The notes under the pieces: model-generated
Seen by the model: the letters and a program-made list of their open reading frames with translations, nothing else
What the model was told of the DNA's origin: nothing
Database searches by the model: none
Shown: positions 1 to 7,538 of the stretch, piece by piece
Position numbering within the stretch: position 1 is the stretch's first letter
How the letters are laid out: the number at the start of each line of letters is the position of its first letter
Position numbers and translations under genes: made by a program
Assembly: GCA_022784805.1 (NCBI GenBank)
Contig: JALFYG010000010.1
Span: 1-10,458 of the forward strand
Direction: 5' to 3'
Length of the DNA stretch: 10,458 nucleotides
DNA from: Spirochaetales bacterium
GTDB lineage: Bacteria; Spirochaetota; Spirochaetia; Sphaerochaetales; Sphaerochaetaceae

Positions 1-104
1 CAAGAAAGTCATTCCTGAATGGTTTTTGTCATACACAGATTTAGGTCTCATTGTAGGAAGATTGAGTTGCATAAAGATTCACAATTGTCTTGGGGTTTTG
101 ATTT

Positions 105-314
105 TTGCAATTTCCTCTTGATTATTTGAATGATGATATGAAAGCTGAAGGTAAAGCCGAAGGTATAGCAAAAGGTGAAGCCAGAGCCTTTGCCCGAAGT
201 GTAATTAATCTTTCAAACAAAAAGTCCATATCTTATGATGAAGCAATGAATGATTTGGAGATTGAAGAGGACAAAAGAGACAAAGTCCTCAAATACATTG
301 ATGAGATGAAATGA
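105..314 (+). pseudogene. C-terminal remnant of Rpn/YhgA-family PD-(D/E)XK protein
   Basis: The 69 codons, opening at a TTG with no Shine-Dalgarno, give a short charged peptide. It contains the repeated KAEGKAEGIAKGEA stretch (about residues 13-26) and then a helical tail. This Glu/Gly/Lys-rich repeat followed by a small helical segment is the usual C-terminus of Rpn (recombination-promoting nuclease, transposase_31/YhgA-like) proteins, which normally carry a PD-(D/E)XK nuclease domain of roughly 200 residues in front. That domain is absent here: the same frame has stops at 42, 54, 63, 72 and 99. A second frame is open from the window edge to about position 121, but its translation does not look like Rpn to me. 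I infer a decayed or truncated copy rather than a functional small gene. Alternatively it is a genuine short ORF. The family call is moderately secure, the pseudogene call less so. Confidence 0.5.
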
Positions 315-318
315 ATGG

Positions 319-346
319 ATGCGCGGGAGAGTGTTCTTCCGCGCAT
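319..346. terminator. Hairpin between convergent genes, likely bidirectional terminator
   Basis: An 11-bp stem (319-329 pairing with 336-346, one G-U pair) with a 6-nt loop starts 5 nt after the Rpn-remnant stop and ends 4 nt from the permease stop on the other strand. The stem is GC-rich (ATGCGCGG core). The following T-tracts are short on both sides, so termination strength is uncertain. Its position between two convergent stop codons is the main argument. Confidence 0.6.
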
Positions 347-349
347 ATT

Positions 350-1492
350 TCAAAGTGCCCAGTTAAGAATCGGAAGGGCAGTAAGAATCAAAAGAACAAG
401 GAAACAAAGAGAAAAGCCATGGAAATACTTAAAGAAGTCCTTCTTTTCCTTTGGATATTCCTTGTTATAAATTGAGAATGTGATAAGAGAAGCCAAGGAT
501 CCCACAATTGTTCCCATGCCTGCAGCGTTTACCCCATATAGGAGTGCTGTATAGTTTTCTGAGAACTGGAGCAAAAGAGCAGCTCCTGGAACATTTGAGA
601 TTATCTGGCTGATCCCTAGTCCCCACCAATATTCATTTCCACCTACATGTGTTGAAAGGAACTCTTTCACAAAAGGAATGTCTGCAATAGAGGAAGAGAA
701 AAGGAAGAACAGGAAGAATGTAGAGAGTAAGTAATAATCTACCTTTCCGAATACCTTTCTATCGAAAATCAAAAGAGCCACCAAAACTATCATGACGATG
801 TCTACAAAGTTAAACATTCTTGTGACTATTTCCACTAAAAGGAGTACCAGAAGAGCAAGATAGAAGACTCTTAGTCCCCTACTTTGTGGATCTGGAGCCT
901 CATGTTCTATTCTGTCATTAGTATAGATTGGCTCTTTTGGATTCTTTCTGAAGACAAAGTTCACGGCAAGAAAGAGTCCCACCAGTCCAACAATCCACAT
1001 AGGAAGCATATGAAGAATGAAAGACATGGAAGATACCTCAGTATTTGTATAGATAAACAAATTCTGAGGGTTTCCAAATGGAGTCAAGAATGCCCCTGTA
1101 ATGGCTGCAATGTTCTCTAGGATTACAATAGGCAAGAGATACTTTTCCTTATTGATACCCTTGAAAATAATGATTGTCAGAGGAACAAAAGTGACCAAGG
1201 AAACATCGTTTGTGATAAAAGGAGCAAGAAAGAAGACTACTCCCACCAAAAAGTAAGAAAGTCCCTTTATAGTCTTAAACCTATCTGTAAGACAAAAGAA
1301 AGGATAGAACATCTTCTCTTTCTTGAATCCTTCCAATACCAGTAGAAGCATAAAAAGAGTAAAGAGTATCCTCCAATCTAATGACAGAAATCTCTCTGCT
1401 GTGGGATGAGACACCAAAAGAGATATCAAAGCGGCAAGTAGGGCCACTACAAATACAATCTGCTTTTTGCAGAAAGCTTTAATTTTCTCCAT
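350..1492 (-). CDS. SLC13/citrate-transporter-like (IT superfamily) permease
   Basis: This 380-residue, very hydrophobic protein has about 11-12 predicted membrane segments and should sit in the inner membrane as a secondary anion transporter. Two inverted-repeat halves are visible. The first carries ITND (93-96) and the re-entrant-loop-like GNPQN (140-144). The second carries ISNVPGA (298-304) and AAGMGTIVGS (323-332). These paired Asn/Pro/Gly signatures are those of the CitMHS/SLC13/ArsB ion-transporter superfamily. A hydrophilic linker (about 183-206) separates the halves. Substrate cannot be read from sequence: dicarboxylate, sulfate, arsenite and Na+/H+ exchange all occur in relatives. 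The ATG overlaps the end of thiI by 14 nt. A GGAGG lies 15 nt upstream, which is longer than usual, but an in-frame TAG two codons before the ATG rules out an earlier start. It is the last gene of the desulfurase-thiI operon. Confidence 0.8.
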   Translation of the reverse strand: MEKIKAFCKKQIVFVVALLAALISLLVSHPTAERFLSLDWRILFTLFMLLLVLEGFKKEKMFYPFFCLTDRFKTIKGLSYFLVGVVFFLAPFITNDVSLVTFVPLTIIIFKGINKEKYLLPIVILENIAAITGAFLTPFGNPQNLFIYTNTEVSSMSFILHMLPMWIVGLVGLFLAVNFVFRKNPKEPIYTNDRIEHEAPDPQSRGLRVFYLALLVLLLVEIVTRMFNFVDIVMIVLVALLIFDRKVFGKVDYYLLSTFFLFFLFSSSIADIPFVKEFLSTHVGGNEYWWGLGISQIISNVPGAALLLQFSENYTALLYGVNAAGMGTIVGSLASLITFSIYNKEYPKEKKDFFKYFHGFSLCFLVLLILTALPILNWAL

Positions 1493-2705
1493 CTTCTATT
1501 TTTCTTACCTCCTCGCATCCAATTTCTTCGCCTTGGTCGGAGAAAGTGTAGATTACTGTGTTTTCCACAGCTTCATCAATAAGAGCATCCATCTTAAGCT
1601 TGGAGAAGTGTTCCTTCATCTCTTCTTTGTCTGGTCTTGTAACAGGATGCTTAGGAGAGAACACTACGCAGCAGTCTTCATATGGAAGAATTGAGGTCTC
1701 ATATGTACCGATGTTCTTTGCCCTTTCAATGATCTCTTCTTTGTCGAGGCCACAGAGAGGTCTCAAGACAAGAAGGTCTGTCATGCTGTCTGTGAATGTC
1801 ATGGCATCCAAGGTCTGGGATGCAACCTGAGACACAGCTTCACCTGTTACAATTGATATGTCATGGTAGCGCTTTGAAAGTCTTTCAGCTGTCTGCATCA
1901 TAGAAGCCCTGAACATCAGAGTGGCTTCTTCTTCAATTCCATGATCCCTAATATACTCCTGCCCCTTGGTGAAAGGAACTACAAAGAGTCTTGTACCCTG
2001 CAAATAAGGAGCAATAAGAGAGGCAAGCTTCTTTACCTTCTCCAAAGCAAGCTCCGAAGTGTAAGGATAGGCATGGAAATAACAGCAGTCCAGCTTTAAG
2101 CCACGCTTAGCCATGGTATAACCGGCAACAGGACTGTCGATACCTCCCGAGAGAAGCAGCATTCCTCTTCCTGCAGTGCCTACAGGAAGTCCACCGACAC
2201 CTTTCTTGCTGTCTGTATAGACAAAGCACTGGTTTCTTATTTCAACAGTAAGAGAGTAGTCAGGATTCTTAAGATCTACAGAGAGAGTAGGGTAATACTT
2301 CTCAACAATGTCAGCCAAGGCGATTGCGACCATGTGTGAATCCATAGGAAAGGACTTGTCTTCACGTCTTACATCGACCTTGAATGATCCTTTGTCTCCA
2401 AAAGGATGACGGGAAAGAATCTCCTCGGCCTTTTCTTTTATGGCTTCGATGGACTTTTCCCTGCATCTTTCACTCTCTGCCCATCCTGTTATGCCGAATG
2501 TTGTGGAAAGAGCTTTCTCGGAAATCTCCCTAGGGCATTTGTCGTCGACAAAGATATAGACCCTTCCCTTTGACTTGTCCATCCTGGATTCATATGGTTT
2601 AAGCTTTGAGCGGATATTTGCCCTAAGCTTTCTTTCAAACATTATTCTATTTCCACCCTTAAGGGATATCTCACCTTCTTTTACCAGGTATAGTCTTTCA
2701 TCCAT
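1479..2705 (-). CDS. thiI: tRNA 4-thiouridine synthase ThiI (no rhodanese domain)
   Basis: ThiI adenylates U8 of tRNA and replaces its oxygen with sulfur, making s4U. In some bacteria it also feeds thiamine synthesis. The 408 residues show an N-terminal ferredoxin-like/THUMP region (about 1-165), then the PP-loop pyrophosphatase signature SGGIDSP (186-192), with a conserved Cys pair in PYEDCCVVF (341-349) and PKHPVTRP just after. The protein stops there, so the C-terminal rhodanese domain of E. coli ThiI (with its Cys456) is missing, as in Bacillus-type ThiI. A GGAG lies 9 nt upstream of the ATG, inside the end of the desulfurase gene, which overlaps it by 8 nt. The upstream cysteine desulfurase is the natural sulfur donor, and the Cys345/346 region the likely acceptor site (inferred by homology with E. 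coli Cys344). Confidence 0.95.
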   Translation of the reverse strand: MDERLYLVKEGEISLKGGNRIMFERKLRANIRSKLKPYESRMDKSKGRVYIFVDDKCPREISEKALSTTFGITGWAESERCREKSIEAIKEKAEEILSRHPFGDKGSFKVDVRREDKSFPMDSHMVAIALADIVEKYYPTLSVDLKNPDYSLTVEIRNQCFVYTDSKKGVGGLPVGTAGRGMLLLSGGIDSPVAGYTMAKRGLKLDCCYFHAYPYTSELALEKVKKLASLIAPYLQGTRLFVVPFTKGQEYIRDHGIEEEATLMFRASMMQTAERLSKRYHDISIVTGEAVSQVASQTLDAMTFTDSMTDLLVLRPLCGLDKEEIIERAKNIGTYETSILPYEDCCVVFSPKHPVTRPDKEEMKEHFSKLKMDALIDEAVENTVIYTFSDQGEEIGCEEVRKIEDGEN

Positions 2706-3822
2706 TTATTAAATCTCCAAATGCACTTATTAAACTTTCGACGTCTTCTTTTGTTGTATCTCTACCCATACTTATGCGTATAGCTCTCTTTGCCTTCTCG
2801 TTTCTTATCCCCATAGCTTCCAATATACCTTCGCTCTTTCCTTTTGCATTGTTGGAGCATGCAGAGCCTGATGAGACACAGAAACCTTTGTCCATCAGCA
2901 TCCTTGTAAAGACTTCAGATGGAAGAGGGGAAACTATAGATAGAATATAAGGAGAAGCATTCTCTGGGGAAAGAATCTCCAACCCAAGATTTGATAGTGA
3001 TTCCCTGAGTCTTAAATTGTATTCCTTGACTCTCTTCTCATCCTCATCCCTATTCTCAATCCACTCTGACAAAGCCTCATCAAAGGCAGCGACTCCAGGA
3101 AGGTTTTCTGTTCCGCCTCTGTGTCCGCCTTCCTGTCCGCCTGCAGATGCAATGGGACGGATCATCTCAGGATTCTTTGCATACAGGAGTCCCACACCTC
3201 TTGGGCCATTTATTTTATGGGCTGAAAAAGAAGCACCATCAACATCGCTTCCCTTTAAATCGAGGCCAGTTTTGCCGAGGGCTTGGACACTGTCAGAGAA
3301 AAAGAGAATTTTCCTTCCATTCTCTTTCTCATATCTTCTTACACACTCTACAAGAGCTTTGGTGTCTTCGATGGCTCCCGTCACATTGTTTACTGCCATA
3401 ACGGCCACAACTCTTGTGTCTGGAGTGAGGGAAGAGTAGAGTTCTTCAGGTGTAACAAAGCCACCCTTTGCCCTGATCTTTACAATATTCCAGCCAATCT
3501 TTTTTAAGTAGGTCATCCAGGAAGAGACAGCTTCATGTTCGATTCTGGAAACGACAATGGTGCCCTTTTCCATCCATAACAGGGAAGAGAAAAAGAGAGA
3601 AATAGATTCCGTTGCACCGGATGTGAATATAAGGTTCTTTTCATCGACTCCCAGTAGGGATGCAATGTGTCCTCTTCTTCTTTCCAATTCATCCTTGGCC
3701 TTTCTTCCGAGCCTATGTATGGAAGAAGGATTACCAAAGAAGGAAGAAGAAGTATCTATATAAGCCTTGGCTGCTCTGGGAGAAAGCGGCGTTGTGGCTG
3801 CATTATCAAAATAGATTTCCAT
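2698..3822 (-). CDS. Cysteine desulfurase, NifS/IscS family (NifZ-like ThiI partner)
   Basis: This is a PLP enzyme that strips sulfur from L-cysteine, leaving a persulfide on its own cysteine and releasing alanine. The 374 residues show YFDNAATTP at the N-terminus (4-12), TSGATES (67-73), the His of IEHEAV (His96), the PLP-contacting Asp177 and Gln180, the Schiff-base lysine in SAHKINGPRG (Lys203), RGGTEN (235-240) and the persulfide cysteine in SSGSACS (Cys322). Length and the extended catalytic-Cys loop fit the group I (NifS/IscS) class. No IscU, IscA or Fe-S scaffold gene follows. thiI does, overlapping by 8 nt, which points to a dedicated role in tRNA thiolation like Bacillus NifZ, although general Fe-S supply cannot be excluded. 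The ATG is preceded by AGGAAGAG about 10 nt upstream. It is the first gene of the operon. Confidence 0.93.
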   Translation of the reverse strand: MEIYFDNAATTPLSPRAAKAYIDTSSSFFGNPSSIHRLGRKAKDELERRRGHIASLLGVDEKNLIFTSGATESISLFFSSLLWMEKGTIVVSRIEHEAVSSWMTYLKKIGWNIVKIRAKGGFVTPEELYSSLTPDTRVVAVMAVNNVTGAIEDTKALVECVRRYEKENGRKILFFSDSVQALGKTGLDLKGSDVDGASFSAHKINGPRGVGLLYAKNPEMIRPIASAGGQEGGHRGGTENLPGVAAFDEALSEWIENRDEDEKRVKEYNLRLRESLSNLGLEILSPENASPYILSIVSPLPSEVFTRMLMDKGFCVSSGSACSNNAKGKSEGILEAMGIRNEKAKRAIRISMGRDTTKEDVESLISAFGDLING

Positions 3823-4018
3823 AATCTTAATTCTCTTCCTTATTTTGTTCTTGGTCTATATGGCTGAAGGAAGTAATGAAAAAGAATAAAAGGGACAGCT
3901 GTAGAAAAGTGCTTTTGTTACAAAAATAGAGACTCTTTGCTTTTTTTCCTCTGATTCCTCCTTACTTTGAAAGAGAAGTGTAGTGGAAGAAATATAGCAA
4001 AAATATTAGACTTCGCTT
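3823..4018. promoter_or_regulatory. Divergent intergenic region, desulfurase operon / aroB
   Basis: This AT-rich 196-bp gap holds the 5' ends of two divergent units. On the + strand a TTGAAA (3967-3972) resembles a -35 element. Candidate -10 hexamers follow at 3993-3998 (TATAGC, 20-nt spacing, long) and 4004-4009 (TATTAG, only 9 nt before the aroB ATG). On the - strand I find no convincing -35/-10 pair. A short palindrome, AAAAG-TG-CTTTT (3905-3916), lies mid-gap and could be an operator, though such AT-rich palindromes are common by chance. I see no riboswitch or small RNA. Confidence 0.35.
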
Positions 4019-5062
4019 ATGGAAAAGAGAATTGAAGTGACACTTCAGAACAATGTGAAGTCTAATGTTTGGTTTACTGTATCCAATGAAGAAATGAGTG
4101 AAAAGATCCTTTCCCTTTCACCTTCTTACGTTATTGTAACAGATGAGCATACTCTATGTTATTCCCCTGACAAGGAAAGAACGGTGGTGCTTAAGAGCGG
4201 AGAAGAGAATAAGAATTGGGAAGGAATAGAAAAAATCCTCTCTTTCGCCCTCTCACATTCAATGGCCAGAGACGGTGTCTTTGTTGCCATCGGCGGAGGT
4301 GTCGTCTGTGATATGACAGCCCTTGCTGCAGCTCTCTTTATGCGTGGAGCAAGACTCGTTCTTTGCCCAACAACACTCTTATCTATGGTGGATGCCAGCC
4401 TTGGAGGCAAAGCCGCCATCGATTTTATGAACACAAAGAATACTGTAGGAGCATTCTATCCCGCAGAAGATGTTATTCTTTCTTTCCCTGTACTTTCCTC
4501 CCTTAATGACAAAGAGTTTATGTGTGGCATGGGAGAAGTGGTGAAGCATGCATTTTTATCAGAAGATGACACTCTCTATAAATTCCTCTTCTCAAATAAA
4601 GACAAGATTCTTGAGAGGGATAATGAAACACTCTTGAAGATGGTGGAGCTTTCACTGCTGGTAAAGAAAAGTTACATAGAGCGTGACCCAATGGAGACAA
4701 AGGGAATCAGAAGCGCCCTGAACCTAGGCCATACCTTCGGCCATGCCCTTGAAAGTATCACAGACTACTCCATCAGCCATGGAGAGGCTGTTGTTTGGGG
4801 AATGAAGAAAGCCCTCACCAGCGGACTCTGGCAGGGAATTACTCCTCCTGAATTTTATCTTTGGTGTATCGATTTGATCTCCCAATTTCCTTTCCATGAT
4901 GATTATAAGGTCCAGAAGAAGGACTATGAGAGATTTATAGAAGCAACAAAGAAAGACAAAAAGAAGAGTGGGGGAACAACAAAGTTCGTATTCCTCAAAG
5001 GCTTGGGCGAACCTGTGCTTTCTCCACTTTCAGATGATCAGATAGCCGCCATGATAGTATAA
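4019..5062 (+). CDS. aroB: 3-dehydroquinate synthase
   Basis: AroB converts DAHP to 3-dehydroquinate, the second step of the shikimate pathway, in the cytoplasm using NAD+ and a divalent metal. The 347 residues match the usual 340-370. Visible are the NAD-binding glycine motif AIGGGVVCD (90-98), PTTLLSMVDASLGGK (117-131), and the metal ligands by homology: Glu173 (MGEVVKH), His238 in LGHTFGHALES and His254 in SHGEAV. A lysine cluster follows at 311-316. The gene stands alone, divergent from the desulfurase operon and convergent with hrpA. The ATG is the first possible start, because an in-frame TAG lies 12 nt upstream. The 20 nt before it contain no Shine-Dalgarno, unlike most - strand genes here. 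A -10-like hexamer sits 9 nt upstream of the ATG, raising the possibility of a leaderless or near-leaderless mRNA. Confidence 0.95.
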   Translation: MEKRIEVTLQNNVKSNVWFTVSNEEMSEKILSLSPSYVIVTDEHTLCYSPDKERTVVLKSGEENKNWEGIEKILSFALSHSMARDGVFVAIGGGVVCDMTALAAALFMRGARLVLCPTTLLSMVDASLGGKAAIDFMNTKNTVGAFYPAEDVILSFPVLSSLNDKEFMCGMGEVVKHAFLSEDDTLYKFLFSNKDKILERDNETLLKMVELSLLVKKSYIERDPMETKGIRSALNLGHTFGHALESITDYSISHGEAVVWGMKKALTSGLWQGITPPEFYLWCIDLISQFPFHDDYKVQKKDYERFIEATKKDKKKSGGTTKFVFLKGLGEPVLSPLSDDQIAAMIV

Positions 5063-5085
5063 AGGTGAGGGGTCAATCCTCACCT
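5063..5085. terminator. Bidirectional hairpin overlapping hrpA stop
   Basis: A perfect 8-bp stem (AGGTGAGG 5063-5070 with CCTCACCT 5078-5085) and 7-nt loop begin directly after the aroB TAA. The hrpA-like stop codon (5073-5075, - strand) lies in the loop, and its final Gly-Glu-Asp codons form part of the stem. Flanking T-runs are short (TTTA on the - strand side), so it may be a weak terminator for both convergent units. Confidence 0.55.
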
Positions 5086-7538
5086 AAATCAACTGCTTTT
5101 TCGTAGGCTGTAAGGATATTGCTGATTCTTCTTCTTGCCTTCTTGCTGCTCTTTGGAACCATTTCCAATAGAGAGGCAAGGGAGTAGATAGTCTCTCTCA
5201 CTCCATTTTCAATGGAAGGTTCAGGAATAAGGGTATATTTTCCTTCATTCTCTCTTAAGGAGAGGAATACAAAGTTATTCTTTCCACTCCTATAAGGCTT
5301 CAAAAGATAAGTAAGGAATGCAATGATCTCATCGTCTCTGTCGAGAGGTGTGATAGCCTTCCTTGGCTTATCTTTTAGAGGTTCTTTCTTTATTGGAATT
5401 ACAGAAAGCTCCTTATCAATCTTACTGGTCTTGACGCTCTTAAGGCTTATGCAGTTACCACACTTAAGCCAAATGGATACGTTGGACCTTGTCTTGACGG
5501 AAGAGAGTTCTGTAAGAGGAACCACGAACTTGCCCTTTCCCTTATGGGAGGTGCCCACTCTAAATGGTTCGAGGGTGGTGATACTTGTGTTTGGTCCCTT
5601 GGTCTTTGCCTTTTCTTCTTTCTTCTTGGCGTCTCTCTTCTTTCCCAGCTCCTGTAAAAGAAGGGGATCAATGGCCTTGATCCAATCTGGCTTTAATGGA
5701 GAGACGGAACGGGCATACATCTTTGTTGTCTGGACAATCTCTCCTGCCAAAAGGTACTCAGGTTTATGTGAGAACCAAGAGGAGCCTGGATGGATTAGTA
5801 TCTCATCAGCTGTGACAGAGCGGTATGAGAATTTGTCTGCCTTCTTGCAGATATATTGCCTTAAGCCTGAGGCAAGACAAATCAAATACTCGCCTAAATT
5901 TGTCTTTCCTTCACTGATTACAAGCCCCATTTCTCCAACGATATCCAAGAGCTGGGACCTGATATGGCAGATTTCATCCATTGTCTGCTTATCGAGATAC
6001 CTATTTCGGCAGAAGCCTTCCTTGGCTTTTTCGCTTTTTGTTTCTGAATAACGCTTATAGATGGTGAGCCATGCAGCAAAGTCGCCATAAGGATCATCAA
6101 CCAAAGAGTGGTGGACATCACGCGCCTCCAACTCTTCTCCGGGTGGCATGACAAAGGGTGTCTTGGTTGAAAGAAAAGCCACAGCGGTGGCAACATCCGT
6201 AATGGAGTATGGATAGTTCAATATTGATTCCACCATAACCCTGGAAAGCCTGGGAATAAGAGGGAAGCGAATCATCATCTCACCGATGGAAGTGAGATGG
6301 AGGTTGTCTTTCACGGCACCGATATACTTTAATGTCTCAATGGCAGAGTTCAGAGCCTTTGACTGGGGTGGGGTGATAAATGGGAAGGATGTAGGGTTAT
6401 AAATACCCAGCTCACACATCCTCAATACTACCTCAGCCAAGTCTGAGTGTAATATCTCCTCCTCGCTGTACTCCCTTCTTCTTTCATAGTTCTCTTCACT
6501 ATAAAGCCTCCAACATACTCCGGGAGCTGTTCTTCCAGCCCTTCCTTTTCTTTGGTCAGACGAGGCCTTTGAAATAAGGGAAGGAATAAGGGCGGAGGTG
6601 AAGTTACGTTGGTTGTAGTAGTTGATCTTGCACCAACCAGAGTCGATGACGCATCTTATGCCGTCGATTGTGAGGCTGGTTTCAGCAATGTTTGTGGAGA
6701 CCACGACTTTTGTGTGTCCTGGAGTAGTTGGAGTGAATACTTTCTCCTGCTCCTCTTTGCTGAGTCTTCCATACAAAGGATAGATGTCCAGCTCTCCCGC
6801 ATCCATTAACTCCGAGCCATATAGGGACTGGATGCATGCCTTGATCTCAGCTTCCCCTGGAAGGAACACAAGTACATCTCCTCCATCCTCTTTTTCATGG
6901 ACATTTTTGATAATAGCCTGGATAGCCATGTAGTATTCGTCTTCATGCTCTCGGTCCAACGTTATGGGCTTATAGAAGACGGAAACCGGGTACGGGCGAG
7001 AGTCTATTGAGACTATTGGGGCTGAATCGAAGAATGAAGAGAAAACAGAAGTGTTGATTGTGGCTGAAGAGATGATTATCTTCAGATCTTTTCTCTCTCT
7101 GATAATCTCTTTCAAGAGGCCGAGAATGAAGTCGATATTAAGGCTTCTTTCATGGGCTTCATCCACCATTATTACGCTGTAACGGGAGAGAATCGGGTCT
7201 GCCTTCACTTCCTGAAGGAGAATACCGTCGGTCATGATCTTGATTCTGGTATTCCTGTCTGTTGTGTCATGGAAGCGCATTGTGTAACCACAATATGCGC
7301 CTTGGTCTCCTATCTGCTTTTTGATGTACTCGGAGACACTCATGGCGGCTATACGTCTTGGCTGTGTTATTCCGATTATGCCTGTCTCTGCGTAGCCAGC
7401 ATCCTTGAGAATAAGAGGGATCTGTGTTGTCTTACCACTACCAGTGGGGCTCTCCACCACAATCACCTGATTGTTTGAGAGAGCCTCAAGTATTTCATTT
7501 CTGTGTCTGTATACAGGAAGGTCTTGATATTGTGTCAA
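5073..7538 (-). CDS. hrpA: DEAH-box ATP-dependent RNA helicase, HrpA-like
   Basis: This is a superfamily 2 DEAH/RHA helicase expected to unwind RNA or remodel RNP in the cytoplasm. The 821 residues carry Walker A GSGKTT (33-38), TQPRR (58-62), DEAH (126-129), SAT (158-160), motif V STNIAETSLTIDG (281-293) and motif VI QRKGRAGR (329-336). Winged-helix/HA2 segments follow (about 365-460), then an OB-fold-like stretch with LIHPGSSWF (581-589). TQPRRIAAMSV and MTDGILLQE are closer to HrpA than HrpB, but E. coli HrpA is about 1300 residues, so this is a short form. After a Lys-rich linker (about 632-648) comes a C-terminal region (about 655-821) I cannot assign. It contains one CGNC pair (693-696). 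The start is TTG, with GGAAGG 9 nt upstream formed by the last codons of hisS. Stop and start overlap as TTGA, implying coupled translation. Confidence 0.88.
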   Translation of the reverse strand: MTQYQDLPVYRHRNEILEALSNNQVIVVESPTGSGKTTQIPLILKDAGYAETGIIGITQPRRIAAMSVSEYIKKQIGDQGAYCGYTMRFHDTTDRNTRIKIMTDGILLQEVKADPILSRYSVIMVDEAHERSLNIDFILGLLKEIIRERKDLKIIISSATINTSVFSSFFDSAPIVSIDSRPYPVSVFYKPITLDREHEDEYYMAIQAIIKNVHEKEDGGDVLVFLPGEAEIKACIQSLYGSELMDAGELDIYPLYGRLSKEEQEKVFTPTTPGHTKVVVSTNIAETSLTIDGIRCVIDSGWCKINYYNQRNFTSALIPSLISKASSDQRKGRAGRTAPGVCWRLYSEENYERRREYSEEEILHSDLAEVVLRMCELGIYNPTSFPFITPPQSKALNSAIETLKYIGAVKDNLHLTSIGEMMIRFPLIPRLSRVMVESILNYPYSITDVATAVAFLSTKTPFVMPPGEELEARDVHHSLVDDPYGDFAAWLTIYKRYSETKSEKAKEGFCRNRYLDKQTMDEICHIRSQLLDIVGEMGLVISEGKTNLGEYLICLASGLRQYICKKADKFSYRSVTADEILIHPGSSWFSHKPEYLLAGEIVQTTKMYARSVSPLKPDWIKAIDPLLLQELGKKRDAKKKEEKAKTKGPNTSITTLEPFRVGTSHKGKGKFVVPLTELSSVKTRSNVSIWLKCGNCISLKSVKTSKIDKELSVIPIKKEPLKDKPRKAITPLDRDDEIIAFLTYLLKPYRSGKNNFVFLSLRENEGKYTLIPEPSIENGVRETIYSLASLLEMVPKSSKKARRRISNILTAYEKAVDLGED

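Noticed and set aside
1558..1830. 90-codon open frame on the + strand over thiI
   Set aside because: It complements the conserved C-terminal ThiI region including the Cys pair. No independent coding evidence.
3017..3439. 140-codon open frame on the + strand
   Set aside because: Antisense to the desulfurase PLP-lysine region. Composition is low-complexity Ser/Pro/Leu typical of the complement of a real gene.
3905..3916. AAAAG-TG-CTTTT palindrome as a specific operator
   Set aside because: Arms are only 5 bp in AT-rich DNA, flanks do not extend the symmetry, and no second copy was seen. Mentioned only within the intergenic entry.
5323..6051. 242-codon open frame on the + strand
   Set aside because: It lies wholly antisense to the helicase C-terminal half, lacks recognisable domains, and the - strand frame has clear DEAH-family motifs. 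Treated as a shadow.
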